Shown: positions 24,638-34,605, counted from the stretch's first letter. The stretch is 58,501 bases of DNA from Methanothrix sp. (GCA_017994055.1 JAGOLL010000004.1:1-58501), one strand, 5' to 3'. Notes: generated by a model from the letters alone, not told the origin. Numbers and translations are program-made.

Positions 24638-25750
24638 ATGAAGTACATCATCGAGGAGGCCCTGGGCAGGTCTGAGGCCGAGAGAAGGATCAAGCCCTCC
24701 AGCATGATCCAGAGTGATGAAGAACTGGTCTCGGTTTTAGAGGAGCTGACCACGGTAATCAGGGTGATCGGATGTGGCGGGGGCGGCTCCAACACCATAG
24801 ACCGTCTGGCAGAATGCGGCATCCAGGGTGCGGAGCTGTATGCCATCAATACCGATGCTCAGCATCTGCTCCATATAAATGCCGACCGGCGTTTCCTCAT
24901 CGGCAGAAGGACCACGCGCGGCCTGGGAGCAGGAAGCCTCCCGGCTATAGGTGAGGAGGCAGCACAGGAGGATATCGATATGATCCGGGCGGCTGTGGAT
25001 GGGGTGGACATGGTCTTTGTCACCTGCGGTCTCGGGGGCGGTACCGGCACGGGGGCAGCACCCGTGGTTGCTGAGGCGGCCAGGGAGGCGGGAGCCCTTA
25101 CTATCTCTATAGTCACCATTCCCTTCAGCGCCGAGGGCTCCATAAGGATGCAGAATGCTGAAGCTGGCCTGGCCCGGCTTCGAGAGGTCTCGGATACGGT
25201 CATTGTGGTTCCCAACGACAGGCTCCTGGATGTGGTACCAAACCTGCCCCTTCAGGCGGCCTTCAAGGTTGCCGACGAGGTGCTGATGCGTTCGGTCAAG
25301 GGGATCACCGAGCTGATCACCCGCCCCGGTCTGATCAACCTGGACTTTGCCGATGTCAGAACGGTGATGACCAATGGTGGCGTGGCCATGATAGGAATGG
25401 GCGAGGCGGATGGAGAGGAAAAAGCCCGCGACTCGGTTATGAAGGCTCTCAGGAGCCCTCTCCTGGATGTGGATGTATCCGGAGCCACTTCCGCCCTGGT
25501 CAATGTGGTAGGAGGACCGGATATGACCATTACCGATGCCGAGACCGTGGTGGATGAGGTCTACCAGAAGATCAATCCAGACGCCAGGATCATCTGGGGG
25601 GCTCAGATCGACCAGAACCTGGAGCAGACCATACGCACCATGCTGGTGGTCACCGGGGTCTCCTCGCCCCAGATACTGGGAAAGGAGAGCGGAAGAAGGG
25701 TGACATCAAGGCATGGCATAGATTTCCTGTCTCGCAGAGCACGCTACTAA
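24638..25750 (+). CDS. ftsZ: Cell division GTPase FtsZ
   Basis: A 370-residue tubulin-like GTPase that forms the division ring. The N-terminal Gly-rich loop is [15 protein letters not shown], the tubulin signature is [18 protein letters not shown], and the T7 synergy region is [16 protein letters not shown] near the C-terminus is also typical. A roughly 40-residue acidic N-terminal extension is normal for archaeal FtsZ. The ATG follows GGGGAAGGAG very closely. There is no obvious C-terminal partner-binding tail beyond RRARY. Confidence 0.95.
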   Translation: MKYIIEEALGRSEAERRIKPSSMIQSDEELVSVLEELTTVIRVIGCGGGGSNTIDRLAECGIQGAELYAINTDAQHLLHINADRRFLIGRRTTRGLGAGSLPAIGEEAAQEDIDMIRAAVDGVDMVFVTCGLGGGTGTGAAPVVAEAAREAGALTISIVTIPFSAEGSIRMQNAEAGLARLREVSDTVIVVPNDRLLDVVPNLPLQAAFKVADEVLMRSVKGITELITRPGLINLDFADVRTVMTNGGVAMIGMGEADGEEKARDSVMKALRSPLLDVDVSGATSALVNVVGGPDMTITDAETVVDEVYQKINPDARIIWGAQIDQNLEQTIRTMLVVTGVSSPQILGKESGRRVTSRHGIDFLSRRARY

Positions 25751-25783
25751 AATATCCGATCTCTCCTTCCTTCACTTTTCTTA

Positions 25784-25799
25784 CACGTGCTAGCATGTG
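25784..25799. promoter_or_regulatory. Imperfect palindrome, candidate operator
   Basis: CACGTGCTAGCATGTG is a 16-base inverted repeat with a perfect TGCTAGCA core and one mismatch pair. It lies about 18 bases upstream of a TATA-like attataag (25817-25824) and in front of the winged-helix gene at 25868. The position fits a regulator site, perhaps for the winged-helix protein itself. Confidence 0.45.
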
Positions 25800-25816
25800 C
25801 CGTGTCAATCGATGGA

Positions 25817-25824
25817 ATTATAAG
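25817..25824 (+). promoter_or_regulatory. TATA box of the wHTH/ligase-like/radical-SAM operon
   Basis: The sequence aattataag preceded by purine-rich gatgga resembles a BRE/TATA element. A start of transcription near 25846 would leave a leader of about 20 bases before the ATG at 25868 and excludes the longer frame beginning at 25787. Confidence 0.45.
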
Positions 25825-25867
25825 TCTGCTGCACAAATTAATACTGATAATCCCTGGTGCGGATGTG

Positions 25868-26173
25868 ATGGCTATTCTGATGGAAAAGGTGAGCGGCGAG
25901 CTTGAGATGCTGGAGAGGCACCTGCTCATATTAAAGCAGGTTGTGGAAAATGAGCCCATAGGCATCCTCAAGCTGGCAGAGGAGACGAGCATCCCCAGCC
26001 ACAAGGTGCGCTATTCCCTGAGGATTCTGGAGCAGGAAGGCCTGATTAAAGCTTCAGCCCCTGGAGCTGTGACCACGGAGCAGACAGGCCTGTTCCTGGA
26101 AAAACTGGACGGCATGATTGAGGAGCTGTCCAGGAGATCAGAGGAACTAAAAAAAATCAAGATAGAGAGATGA
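25868..26173 (+). CDS. Winged-helix protein, first gene of a three-gene operon
   Basis: About 101 residues (from the ATG; an ATG four codons later is also possible). Residues 10-75 form a winged helix: LLILKQVVENEPIGILKLAE, IPSHKVRYSLRILEQEGLIK as recognition region, then APGAVTT as wing. A coiled-coil tail (LDGMIEELSRRSEELKKIK) follows. It is similar to short predicted regulators of methanogens. Its stop is followed directly by the next ATG with no gap. A palindrome and TATA box lie upstream, so autoregulation of the operon is a fair guess. Confidence 0.75.
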   Translation: MAILMEKVSGELEMLERHLLILKQVVENEPIGILKLAEETSIPSHKVRYSLRILEQEGLIKASAPGAVTTEQTGLFLEKLDGMIEELSRRSEELKKIKIER

Positions 26174-27442
26174 ATGCGCTATTCTCTGATTGCATCGGCC
26201 TTGCAGGAGATCTCAGGATCCCCTCGAGGCAGCAAAGCGGATAGGACATCGGCTCTGCTTCGCGATGCAGCCAAGGAGCCGGAGATGCTCTGTCCCGTTG
26301 TCAGGCTTCTAACGGGGGAGCTATGGCCGCGCTGGGAGGTCAGGGAGATGGGCATAGGGCCGCAGGCCGTGGCCGAAGCACTGGCCGATGTCTGTGACAA
26401 AGACATCTCCATAGAACGGCAGCAAAAAGGGGATATGGGGCTTGTGGCCCAGGCGGAATTGCATCATAAGGGGCAGAGCTCCTTATTCGGCCAGCCGCTG
26501 GATGCTCTGGCCGTTTATGAGGATCTGAGGCGAATCTCCTCTTTCAGAGGAAACGATTCGGATCAGAGGAAGCTCGCCCTTCTCAGAGGCCTGTTTTTGC
26601 AGGCGTGCCCCCTGGAGGGAAAGTTCATCGCTCGCACCGCTCTGCGCAGCATGCAGGCTGGCCTCGGACCGCGCACCATGATTGCTGCCCTCTCTTCCGC
26701 CCTTGTCTGCGAACCGCAGGCTTTGAGCCGGGCTTTCGCTCTGATGCCCGATTTAGGGAGCATTGCCAAGCTGGCAGGCCAGGGCAGGCTGGATGAGGTC
26801 TCAATCCAGCCCAATCTTCCGGTCCGATTTATGAACTATCCCAAGAGAGGGGAGTTCCTTCCGGCTGCATACCTCCCCAAATTCTCCGGCTTGAGGGTGC
26901 AGGTCCATAAGTCCGGAGAAGAGGTGGGCATATTCTCCTCTCAGATGCGGAATATATCCCTACCTTTAGGCGGTCTGTGTCTGCAGGTGGGACAGTTAAA
27001 GCCCGATTTTGTTGTCGATGCCGATCTGATCGGTTTTTTTGCCTCTCCGTCCAAAGAGGCCTCAGCCATAAGCAATATCTGCGGCCGCAGTGAGATGCTC
27101 GGATATATCAACCGCCGTCGCCTGGCCAGGAAGAGCAATATCCGCCCGGCCTTATTAGCATATGATCTCCTGGCGGCTGAGGGCAGAGACATCTGCAGCA
27201 TGTCCTATGCCGAGCGCCGCGAGAGATTGCTGATTGCTCTGGGTCAGCCTCAGAATATGCCTTTTTATGGAATATCCCCCGTTGAGGAGCAGCATCATAA
27301 GGATAGAGGAGAGCGGGACGATTACCTCAGCCGGGTACAGAGAAAGGGTGCCAGAGAATTGCTGGCCCGCGATCCCGGCGGGCTATACCTGCCAGGAGAT
27401 CTGGCGGAAAGGGATTTCATCTTCCAGGCCGGCAGGAAATGA
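26174..27442 (+). CDS. DNA-ligase-like protein without OB fold, probably non-catalytic
   Basis: A 422-residue relative of archaeal ATP-dependent DNA ligase. The N-terminal helical DNA-binding domain is complete (PVVRLLTGELWPRWE, LGPRTMIAALSSALV). In the adenylation domain the nucleophile motif KxDGxR reads KFSGLR (Lys236 kept, Asp changed to Ser), motif III is VDADLIGF, motif IV LLAYDLLAAEG, and the motif V lysine is replaced (ARELLARDPGGLYLPG). The protein ends there, without the C-terminal OB fold that carries motif VI, and is about 140 residues shorter than active ligases. It probably binds nicked DNA or nucleotide without sealing it. It sits flush between the winged-helix gene and the radical SAM gene, which overlaps it by ATGA. 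Confidence 0.8.
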   Translation: MRYSLIASALQEISGSPRGSKADRTSALLRDAAKEPEMLCPVVRLLTGELWPRWEVREMGIGPQAVAEALADVCDKDISIERQQKGDMGLVAQAELHHKGQSSLFGQPLDALAVYEDLRRISSFRGNDSDQRKLALLRGLFLQACPLEGKFIARTALRSMQAGLGPRTMIAALSSALVCEPQALSRAFALMPDLGSIAKLAGQGRLDEVSIQPNLPVRFMNYPKRGEFLPAAYLPKFSGLRVQVHKSGEEVGIFSSQMRNISLPLGGLCLQVGQLKPDFVVDADLIGFFASPSKEASAISNICGRSEMLGYINRRRLARKSNIRPALLAYDLLAAEGRDICSMSYAERRERLLIALGQPQNMPFYGISPVEEQHHKDRGERDDYLSRVQRKGARELLARDPGGLYLPGDLAERDFIFQAGRK

Positions 27443-28317
27443 TACTCTCTCCCTTCGATCCCTGGAGGAGCCGGCTGTGCACCTGTCCCTCCAAGCTCAG
27501 CCTAAATCCCTACACCGGCTGCCCGCACGGCTGCCTTTACTGCTATGCCCGATCCTACATACCTCATTTCCGCCGCTGTCGGCCCAAGGCGGATCTCCTC
27601 CGCCGACTGTCCCGCGAGGCAGCCAGGATTGAGCCGGGTAGATTGGTGGCCATGTCCAATAGCTCCGATCCCTATCCTCCTCTGGAAGAAGAGCTGCGCC
27701 TCTCCCGAAGCTGCCTGAAGATTCTTAGGACTCGAGGGCTGGCGGTGCAGGTGGTGACCAAAGCCTGTCTTGTAGCCCAGGATGCCGATCTTCTGGCCCG
27801 GATGAGCTCCTGTGTGGCCATGACCCTGACCACCTTGGATGATTCCCTCAGTCGAGTCCTGGAGAGAGGGGCTTCACTACCCGGTCAGAGGCTCAGGGCT
27901 ATGGAAAAGCTGGTCGATCATGGCGTTCCTGTCTCAGCCAGAATAGATCCCATCATTCCCGGCATCAATGATGCAGAGATAGATTCTCTTGTCTCTGCCG
28001 CCTCTGCAGCAGGAGCCGTCCATATTACCTCCTCCACATTTAAGGCCCGGCCTGGGGGCCTCAAAGAGCTCCAGAACGCTTTTCCGGAGCAAGGGGCGGC
28101 CCTGCGGCAGCTATTTGCCGCGGGTGAGATGTTGGGCGGGAGCCTCTATCTTCCGGCAGTGATTCGGAGGGATCTGATGCAGAGGATAAAAGCATCTGCA
28201 GAGCAGCATCGTCTGACATTTTCCTCCTGCCGGGAGGGCTCAGCGCCAGCACCGGGAATAAATTGCGATGGGTCACATCTGTTACTTTCTATGGCCAGGA
28301 CAAAGCCAGAGGAATAA
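27439..28317 (+). CDS. SPL-like radical SAM protein
   Basis: A 292-residue radical SAM enzyme of the spore-photoproduct-lyase-like group (COG1533). The cluster motif CPHGCLYCYA binds the 4Fe-4S cluster and SAM. MSNSSDPYPPLEEEL and VTKACLVAQDADLL are typical of the family, as is ARIDPIIPGIND. Members are often annotated as DNA photoproduct repair enzymes, but most have no proven substrate. Translation is coupled to the ligase-like gene through ATGA. The C-terminal 60 residues (SSCREGSAPAPGINCDG) may form an accessory domain. The pairing with a ligase-like protein suggests a nucleic-acid substrate. Confidence 0.85.
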   Translation: MILSPFDPWRSRLCTCPSKLSLNPYTGCPHGCLYCYARSYIPHFRRCRPKADLLRRLSREAARIEPGRLVAMSNSSDPYPPLEEELRLSRSCLKILRTRGLAVQVVTKACLVAQDADLLARMSSCVAMTLTTLDDSLSRVLERGASLPGQRLRAMEKLVDHGVPVSARIDPIIPGINDAEIDSLVSAASAAGAVHITSSTFKARPGGLKELQNAFPEQGAALRQLFAAGEMLGGSLYLPAVIRRDLMQRIKASAEQHRLTFSSCREGSAPAPGINCDGSHLLLSMARTKPEE

Positions 28318-28360
28318 ATGATATGCTGCCCCTCAATTCCGGTTAATGCCCATGAAAGTC

Positions 28361-28369
28361 TATTTATAT
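28361..28369 (+). promoter_or_regulatory. TATA box of the secreted SpaA-like protein gene
   Basis: tatttatat with the upstream gaaagtc fits an archaeal TATA/BRE element. It would give a start near 28393 and a leader of about 75 bases that ends with aggaggt seven bases before the ATG at 28468. The strong ribosome site suggests high expression. Confidence 0.5.
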
Positions 28370-28467
28370 GAAGAATAACTAGACTTCACGACAATTCTTC
28401 TCAAAAGGGAGGATGTTCAATCTACAGTCATAAATGCTATGCGCTAGTGGAATAGGAGGTATTCAAT

Positions 28468-29382
28468 ATGCGGAAAGTTCTGGCCATTGCTGCGGCCCTG
28501 ATGATAGCGGTCGCGGTTATAATGCCTGCTCTGGGGTACACCAATCAGGCAGCAGGAAATCAAACTTACTCTATTTCGGCAGGAGATAAATTGCAGAATT
28601 ACAGCTTGGTGGCAATGACTCCGGCTCACAGCCTGACACCTGATATGATAGTGAACAAGTTTTCTTTCCAATCTGCGGGAATCAAGAGCACCAGGATGCC
28701 CTACAGCTTCAAGGCAAGCGCTGCACCGGTATACTCGATCAAGATTGTGGGCGCAGATAGCGCTACCGCTCTTGGAGCAGCAGCAAGCAAGCAGGCTGCA
28801 TTGCTGGGAAGCTTGAACAAGCAGGAACAGGCTGCGCCTGTGGCAGCGGCTGAGACTCCAGAAGTGCCCGAGGTTGTTGCTGAGACCCCCGCCGTGGTCG
28901 AGCCCGTGGTTGCTGAGGCTCCCGCTGTTAACGAGACCGAGGTTGTTGCTGAAGCGCCCGCCGTAAATGAGACCGAGGTTGTCGCTGAAGCTCCCGCCGT
29001 GGTTGAGCCAGTTGTGGCTGAGGCTGTCGCCGTAAATGAGACCGAGGTTGTTGCCGAAGCTCCCGCCGTTAATGAGACTGAAGTCGCAGCATCAGCTCCC
29101 GTGGCCGGACCTTATGTGATCATGGGCATGGCCCAGGATAATGATCAGGCCCCACTGGAAGGCTGGAACTTCAATCTGAGCAAGGATGGAGCAGTGGTCG
29201 ATAGCGCTACCAGTGGAGTAGATGGAAAATTCAACTTTGTGGGTCTGACATCCGGAGTTTACACTGTAACTGAGACTCTTGAAGAGGGATGGAGCGCAGT
29301 CTCTCCCGAGAACGGCACTGTGGATGTAACCATTGCAGATGCCAGCGTGACCGATCTGGTCTTCGTCAACCAGAAGGCTTAA
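28468..29382 (+). CDS. Secreted protein with Val/Ala/Pro/Glu repeats and SpaA/Cna-B-like domain
   Basis: A 304-residue protein with a signal peptide (MRKVLAIAAALMIAVAVIMP), an N-terminal domain of about 100 residues, then a low-complexity linker of repeats such as VVAEAPAVNETE and VVEPVVAE. The C-terminal 85 residues (APLEGWNFNLSKDGAVVDSA onward, with GVYTVTETLEEGW) are a SpaA/Cna-B-like beta-sandwich. The linker carries N-E-T sequons. The overall plan is a stalked cell-surface protein. No membrane anchor or sorting signal follows the last domain. A strong Shine-Dalgarno and a terminator suggest a well-expressed monocistronic gene. Confidence 0.8.
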   Translation: MRKVLAIAAALMIAVAVIMPALGYTNQAAGNQTYSISAGDKLQNYSLVAMTPAHSLTPDMIVNKFSFQSAGIKSTRMPYSFKASAAPVYSIKIVGADSATALGAAASKQAALLGSLNKQEQAAPVAAAETPEVPEVVAETPAVVEPVVAEAPAVNETEVVAEAPAVNETEVVAEAPAVVEPVVAEAVAVNETEVVAEAPAVNETEVAASAPVAGPYVIMGMAQDNDQAPLEGWNFNLSKDGAVVDSATSGVDGKFNFVGLTSGVYTVTETLEEGWSAVSPENGTVDVTIADASVTDLVFVNQKA

Positions 29383-29475
29383 GCCGATATATTGCTCTGG
29401 GCATCAATTCAAAAGCAAATGAATGGGAGGGCTGATCCGGGCGGAAGGAATCTGATCGGCTCTCCTCACTCTGAT

Positions 29476-29506
29476 CCTGCAGCTGCAGGGTCTTCTCTTT
29501 TTTTTC
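29476..29506 (+). terminator. Hairpin and T-tract terminator
   Basis: A perfect 14-base palindrome CCTGCAGCTGCAGG is followed nine bases later by a run of eight T. This lies about 95 bases after the SpaA-like gene and before the next promoter, where an archaeal terminator would be expected. Confidence 0.55.
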
Positions 29507-29570
29507 TATTTCTCTTGACCATCAGGCTTTCATAGATAAAAGTTGGAATAAATACCGAGCGAGGTTGATT

Positions 29571-29957
29571 ATGAAAGCATGGTCCCTATGGATATTGGCA
29601 ATCTTCTTTGCCTTATTGTCTGCAGAGGCGGTAAACGCTCTGGGAATGTATGGATCTTCCTCCTGTCAGGCCAGAGATGCTGTTGAGGCCTATTGTGTCA
29701 GTCAGGGAGGCTGTCCCAGAGACGGATACTGTCATTTTCCCGACGGCAGCTACTGTGAGCTGGTATCATTTTACAGGGGCATCTGCCCAGGAAAGGCCTA
29801 CTATGAGCAGGCCCTTTGGATGAGCGAGGCCTATAGCTTCCTCAATGCAGACTATTACAGCCCTGCTTATGTGCCGGTTCAGTATCCCTCCGCATATCCT
29901 TATTATCCTTATTACCTCAGCCCAAGCTATGGCTCTGGATACGGATCCTGGCTTTGA
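29571..29957 (+). CDS. Secreted DUF333-like protein with Tyr/Pro-rich tail
   Basis: A 128-residue protein with signal peptide (WSLWILAIFFALLSAEAVNA). The mature domain resembles DUF333: AVEAYCVSQGGCPRDGYCHF, PDGSYCELVSFYRGICPG, with six cysteines that could pair outside the cell. The last 40 residues are rich in Tyr, Pro and Ser (YSPAYVPVQYPSAYPYYPYY), an adhesive or low-complexity tail. An in-frame TTG lies two codons upstream, but GAGGT at six bases favours the ATG. Function unknown. Confidence 0.75.
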   Translation: MKAWSLWILAIFFALLSAEAVNALGMYGSSSCQARDAVEAYCVSQGGCPRDGYCHFPDGSYCELVSFYRGICPGKAYYEQALWMSEAYSFLNADYYSPAYVPVQYPSAYPYYPYYLSPSYGSGYGSWL

Positions 29958-30020
29958 AGAATATTTTTAATTTTCTATAAATAATTTAACTAAAATAAGG
30001 TAAGATGCCGATCAGGCCTC

Positions 30021-30692
30021 CTACGTCGCCGTCTGGCCCAGGATCTCCTGCTTGAATTTCTCGAAGCCTATCTCCTCTATGAACTCACCCAGGCGCTGCT
30101 TCTTGGCATGCTCCTTGTAGTAGTTGATGATTCTCTCAATCATGGACAGGGCAGCCTCATCGGAGAGGTTGTCCGCCAGCGTCAGGCCCAGGCGGGGCTT
30201 GACTCCGCTGCTGCCGCCCACAAGAAGCTTCCAGCCCTTGGACATGCCTATCAGTCCGATGTCCTTGACCGCTGGCTCGGCACAGGAGTTGGCACATCCG
30301 GAGACCCCTATCTTGAACTTCCAGGGAAGCTGCATGCCGTGATAGATCTGGTCCAGCTTGAGGCCAATGCCCACTGAATCCTGCTGGCCGCGCTTGCAGA
30401 AGGTGGTGCCGGGACAGATCTTGATGCTCCGAACGCACAGGCCGATTGCCGCTCCTGTCTTCATTCCCAGGTCGTTCCATGCTGCATCGATGTCCTTGGG
30501 ATCTATCCCCACTATGGCTATCCTCTGGGCGGAGGTGATCTTGAGGGCCTTGGCATTGTACTTCTCAGCCACATCGGCTATCCGACGCAGTCCGGCCGGA
30601 TCTATGATGCCGCCGGGAATATGAGGTGCAATGGCGAAGGTCTCTTTGTCTCTCTGCAATATTGCCCCCTTTTCCAGAATGTCTTTGGACAT
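30021..30692 (-). CDS. Small dissimilatory-sulfite-reductase-like protein (Dsr-LP)
   Basis: A 223-residue protein of the siroheme/4Fe-4S nitrite-sulfite reductase superfamily, in the small group found in methanogens. The ferredoxin-like half contains GGIIDPAGLRRIADVAEKYN and KITSAQRIAI. The cluster cysteines are in CVRSIKICPGTTFCKRG and GVSGCANSCAEPAVKD, the latter giving the CxxxC pair next to siroheme. It lacks an extra ferredoxin domain. The physiological role of these proteins is not established; they may reduce sulfite or take part in sulfur assimilation. It is monocistronic. Confidence 0.85.
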   Translation of the reverse strand: MSKDILEKGAILQRDKETFAIAPHIPGGIIDPAGLRRIADVAEKYNAKALKITSAQRIAIVGIDPKDIDAAWNDLGMKTGAAIGLCVRSIKICPGTTFCKRGQQDSVGIGLKLDQIYHGMQLPWKFKIGVSGCANSCAEPAVKDIGLIGMSKGWKLLVGGSSGVKPRLGLTLADNLSDEAALSMIERIINYYKEHAKKQRLGEFIEEIGFEKFKQEILGQTAT

Positions 30693-30915
30693 TTTTATTC
30701 AGCCTCGTCTAAATGATTCTGCTTTGGTTGGGCTGGAGAATATAAGACTTTGTCGGGGCGGTATAGTGGCATGAAGCCTAGTCCCATGATGGAATGATGG
30801 CCAGAAGAGAATATCGGTCTGTTGTATTGTATGGCGAAATTGCTGATGAGCCAGCCCCTTTGTGAAAGGCTTATTTGCTCATCAACATTCTAGCCTGCCC
30901 ATGCAATAGAGAAGA

Positions 30916-31221
30916 TCAAGCATGTGCCTTAGCCTGGAAGGAAGCCCCGCTTGGCCTGCTCTTCCGGTGCCGCATGACGTGCCGCGAGCGTTTTCCGGAC
31001 ATCTCTTCGCTCTTGACCCACTCGCCCGTCTCGTCGTCCTTTTCGTATTGCTCTTTCACGGCCGACCAGGCAGCTTCGTGAGATGCCCTCTCGCGCGCTG
31101 CTTCTTCCACTTCTTCCATCTCCTCCCAGCTGCTGTTGAAGGCCTTCAGATAAAGGATCTTAGCCCGGCTGGGCAGATTTCGAACGCTCTTGGGCAGCTC
31201 GCTTGTGCTCTCGTATGGCAT
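30916..31221 (-). CDS. chaB: ChaB family protein
   Basis: A 101-residue protein beginning MPYESTSELPKSVRNLPSRA, the hallmark of the ChaB fold, followed by KILYLKAFNSSWEEM and a charged helical tail. ChaB was first noted beside the ChaA cation antiporter in bacteria, but its role is not well known. Starting here is supported by AGGAGGTG six bases upstream; a GTG three codons earlier lies inside that ribosome site. The C-terminal 30 residues (KRSRHVMRHRKSRPSGASFQ) are strongly basic, perhaps for nucleic-acid binding. Confidence 0.85.
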   Translation of the reverse strand: MPYESTSELPKSVRNLPSRAKILYLKAFNSSWEEMEEVEEAARERASHEAAWSAVKEQYEKDDETGEWVKSEEMSGKRSRHVMRHRKSRPSGASFQAKAHA

Positions 31222-31424
31222 CCAATACACCTCCTGTTATTGTTAGTTTTGGTGAACCTGCTTACTAGGAAGGACTCCTTTAAAAGCTCTTTGGTAATGG
31301 CTCCCGTCTCAGGAAATCAAGATTAATTTGAGGAGTTGGCTCTTAAATATTTAAGCAAAAATAATGAAAAATATTGTTCTGGCCAGCCTAGAGGGCTTTA
31401 TTCCATATCCATCCAATCTTGTCC

Positions 31425-31940
31425 CTAGGGCATATCGCTCTTGGAGACGGAGACCAGCCTCTCCACTCCCCCCATCTCCCGGATGATCTCCGCCACCGCC
31501 CTCGGCACCAGCCTCTCCCAGTCTCCTCCCTCTCTCATCAGCCTTCTTATGGCCGTGCCGGAGTAAACTTCCCTCTGATACATGGGCGGCTTTCGGACGG
31601 CAATTCCCGCCTCGGATATGAGCTGGACCACCAGAGGATTGTTGGAGTAAGCCACATCGAACCTGGGGACCATGGAGCGCAGATGAGAGACCCAGACAGA
31701 GTTGCGCTCTACATCCTGCAGAGGGGCGACATAGCAGCGATGGCAGAGGGAGCACTCTCGCAGGGAGGCATAGATCATCTCCATCCTCTCCCCCCCGGTG
31801 AAGGGGTTCTCAGGGGTGTGGCTGTCCTGGGCGCTTCCGATGACTATGACTATCTCCTCCACCTCCTCTGCGATCTTCTCTATCACCGCCTGATGGCCGA
31901 GGTGATAGGGCTGGAAGCGCCCGATATACAGTGCCCGCAT
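31425..31940 (-). CDS. nadM: Nicotinamide-nucleotide adenylyltransferase, archaeal
   Basis: A 171-residue archaeal NMN adenylyltransferase, joining NMN and ATP to NAD+. The nucleotidyltransferase motif GRFQPYHLGHQ is at residues 7-17, and the second motif YSGTAIRRLM matches ISxTxxR. ENPFTGGERMEMI is also diagnostic. GGAAGGAG precedes the ATG by two bases. The gene starts 12 bases after mer, so both are cotranscribed. Confidence 0.93.
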   Translation of the reverse strand: MRALYIGRFQPYHLGHQAVIEKIAEEVEEIVIVIGSAQDSHTPENPFTGGERMEMIYASLRECSLCHRCYVAPLQDVERNSVWVSHLRSMVPRFDVAYSNNPLVVQLISEAGIAVRKPPMYQREVYSGTAIRRLMREGGDWERLVPRAVAEIIREMGGVERLVSVSKSDMP

Positions 31941-31952
31941 GACTCCTTCCCG

Positions 31953-32918
<966 letters not shown>

Positions 32919-33231
32919 TTATGATCTCCTCCAGATTGGGCGCAGCCGTCCGGCTTTGATGCCAAAGTGCCGGCGCCGTTTTTGTCCTGTCGACTTTAAT
33001 TTCTCAAGCCTCATGTCTGCCATGAGTTATAAGCGGTTCGATCCCAGACCATTGCCCCAGGCTGCATAGTCAGCTGAGGCAAATGAGGAGATGGTGACGA
33101 AAGCTTTTTGCCCTCCCGCCTTCCATCCTTTCTCTTCTGCCAGAAGAGAATGAGGAGATATTGTGGATAAGTTGAAAGCAGCATTTAAAACAGCCGCATG
33201 CAGCGGCAATGCCGCCAGGATGCGATAGCAT

Positions 33232-33915
33232 ATGGCAGACATCAAAGCCCTGGCTGTGGACATCGACGGCACCCTCAGCGACAAAAACAGGGTGCTCTGC
33301 CCCAGAGCAGTGCAGGCTCTGCGACGCCTAAATGTGCCCGTGGTGCTCAGCACCGGAAACACCCATTGCTTTACCAGAACGGTCTCCGTTCTGCTGGGAA
33401 CGCCGCGCCTGCTCATCTGCGAGAACGGCGGAGTCATATCACTCTCCGAGGAGGAGATGGAGATCCTGGCGGACATCAAGATTTGCGAGGAGGCCTTTGT
33501 TAAGCTTTCCGGGGAGTTTTCCCTGAGCAGGTACAACTCCTCCCGGTACAGATTCTCCGATATCGCCCTGCTGCGCAACTTCGATGCCGCCGCCGCCTCC
33601 CGCCGGGCCCGGGATCTGGGCCTGCCTGTTGAGTTCATAGACACCGGCTTTGCCGTGCACATCAAAGACCGGAGGGTGGACAAGGGCACTGGCCTCTCCC
33701 GCATTGCGGAGAGGATGAAGATCGATGTATCCTCCTTTGCCGCCATAGGCGACAGCAAAAGCGACCTGCCCATGTTCCGACTGGCGGGCTACTCTGCCAG
33801 CGTGGGCAATGCCAGCCCGGAGCTCAAGGAGATATCAGACTATGTGGCAGAGGCCCGGTACGGAGACGGCTTTGCCGAGATCATAGACCAAATGATAAAA
33901 GAAAAGCTGATCTGA
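33232..33915 (+). CDS. Archaeal phosphoglycolate phosphatase
   Basis: A 227-residue HAD phosphatase of the archaeal PGP type. Motif I is AVDIDGTLSD, motif II VVLSTGN, motif III lysine in VDKGTGL, motif IV AIGDSKSDLPMF. It contains the C2 cap typical of this group. It hydrolyses 2-phosphoglycolate or a related small phosphomonoester. A catttaaaa element about 48 bases upstream may be its TATA box. It is convergent with the YkgJ-type gene. Confidence 0.9.
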   Translation: MADIKALAVDIDGTLSDKNRVLCPRAVQALRRLNVPVVLSTGNTHCFTRTVSVLLGTPRLLICENGGVISLSEEEMEILADIKICEEAFVKLSGEFSLSRYNSSRYRFSDIALLRNFDAAAASRRARDLGLPVEFIDTGFAVHIKDRRVDKGTGLSRIAERMKIDVSSFAAIGDSKSDLPMFRLAGYSASVGNASPELKEISDYVAEARYGDGFAEIIDQMIKEKLI

Positions 33916-33942
33916 GGCCGGGGGGCAGTCTTACCATCCCAT

Positions 33943-34605
33943 TCATCTCTGCTTTTTAGCCTGATCACCCTCCAACCTGCCTAAGAGCTCTGCCCAGTGA
34001 TTCTCGCATATGATCCACCAGCCCAGGGTCTCTTTGGCGAACTGGCGCGCCCCCGGGCAGAAGGCATCGACCGCCAGGTGATAGGGCATATCCGGAGAGG
34101 GGGGATGGAGGGGGTACTTGCGGCAGGTCTGGGGCCGGATCCGGTAGATCTTGCAGCCGACCTCCGGATCAAAAAATGGGCAGGGCTGGCGCAAAATCCA
34201 GGCCTGATGATTCTTATCGTAGCGGCATAATGATATGAGCCTTTTCTTTCCCACATGCCTGGCGATCCTCTGGAAGTCCTCCTTCTCCAGGTACAGCCCG
34301 GCCCCGGGAGTAAAGCAGCATCTTCCGCACCTCTGGCAGGAGAACAGCTCCCAGAATAGATTGACTCCGGCATCGGAGCCGCTTCTCTCATCTCGGGCGG
34401 GCAGGGGCAGGGTGATGTCGAAGGGGATTCTCTCTCCCTGATCTATCTTCTCCATCTGCTCTTCCTTTTTTAAGACGGACCAGTGAGGCCGCTGGCGAAG
34501 AAGGGCCTCGTGGCAGCCCCGCCTCTTCTCCTCGACGCAGGAGGAGAAGAAGAGCTGGTGGCAGAGGCGGCGGGCCTGGAGGATCTTGCTTTCCATGCGG
34601 CTCAT
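33943..34605 (-). CDS. YkgJ family cysteine-cluster protein
   Basis: A 220-residue protein. Residues 88-180 hold the zinc- or iron-binding cysteine cluster typical of the YkgJ/CxxCxxCC group: FSCQRCGRCCFTPGAGLYL, LRQPCPFFDPEVGCKIY and RIRPQTCRKYP, with FCPGA following. The N-terminal 85 residues (QARRLCHQLFFSSCVEEKRR) are basic and probably a separate domain. The role of the family is unknown, though metal-cluster or radical chemistry is often suggested. The start region has repeats of catgtcctt, so a slightly earlier ATG cannot be excluded. Confidence 0.82.
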   Translation of the reverse strand: MSRMESKILQARRLCHQLFFSSCVEEKRRGCHEALLRQRPHWSVLKKEEQMEKIDQGERIPFDITLPLPARDERSGSDAGVNLFWELFSCQRCGRCCFTPGAGLYLEKEDFQRIARHVGKKRLISLCRYDKNHQAWILRQPCPFFDPEVGCKIYRIRPQTCRKYPLHPPSPDMPYHLAVDAFCPGARQFAKETLGWWIICENHWAELLGRLEGDQAKKQR

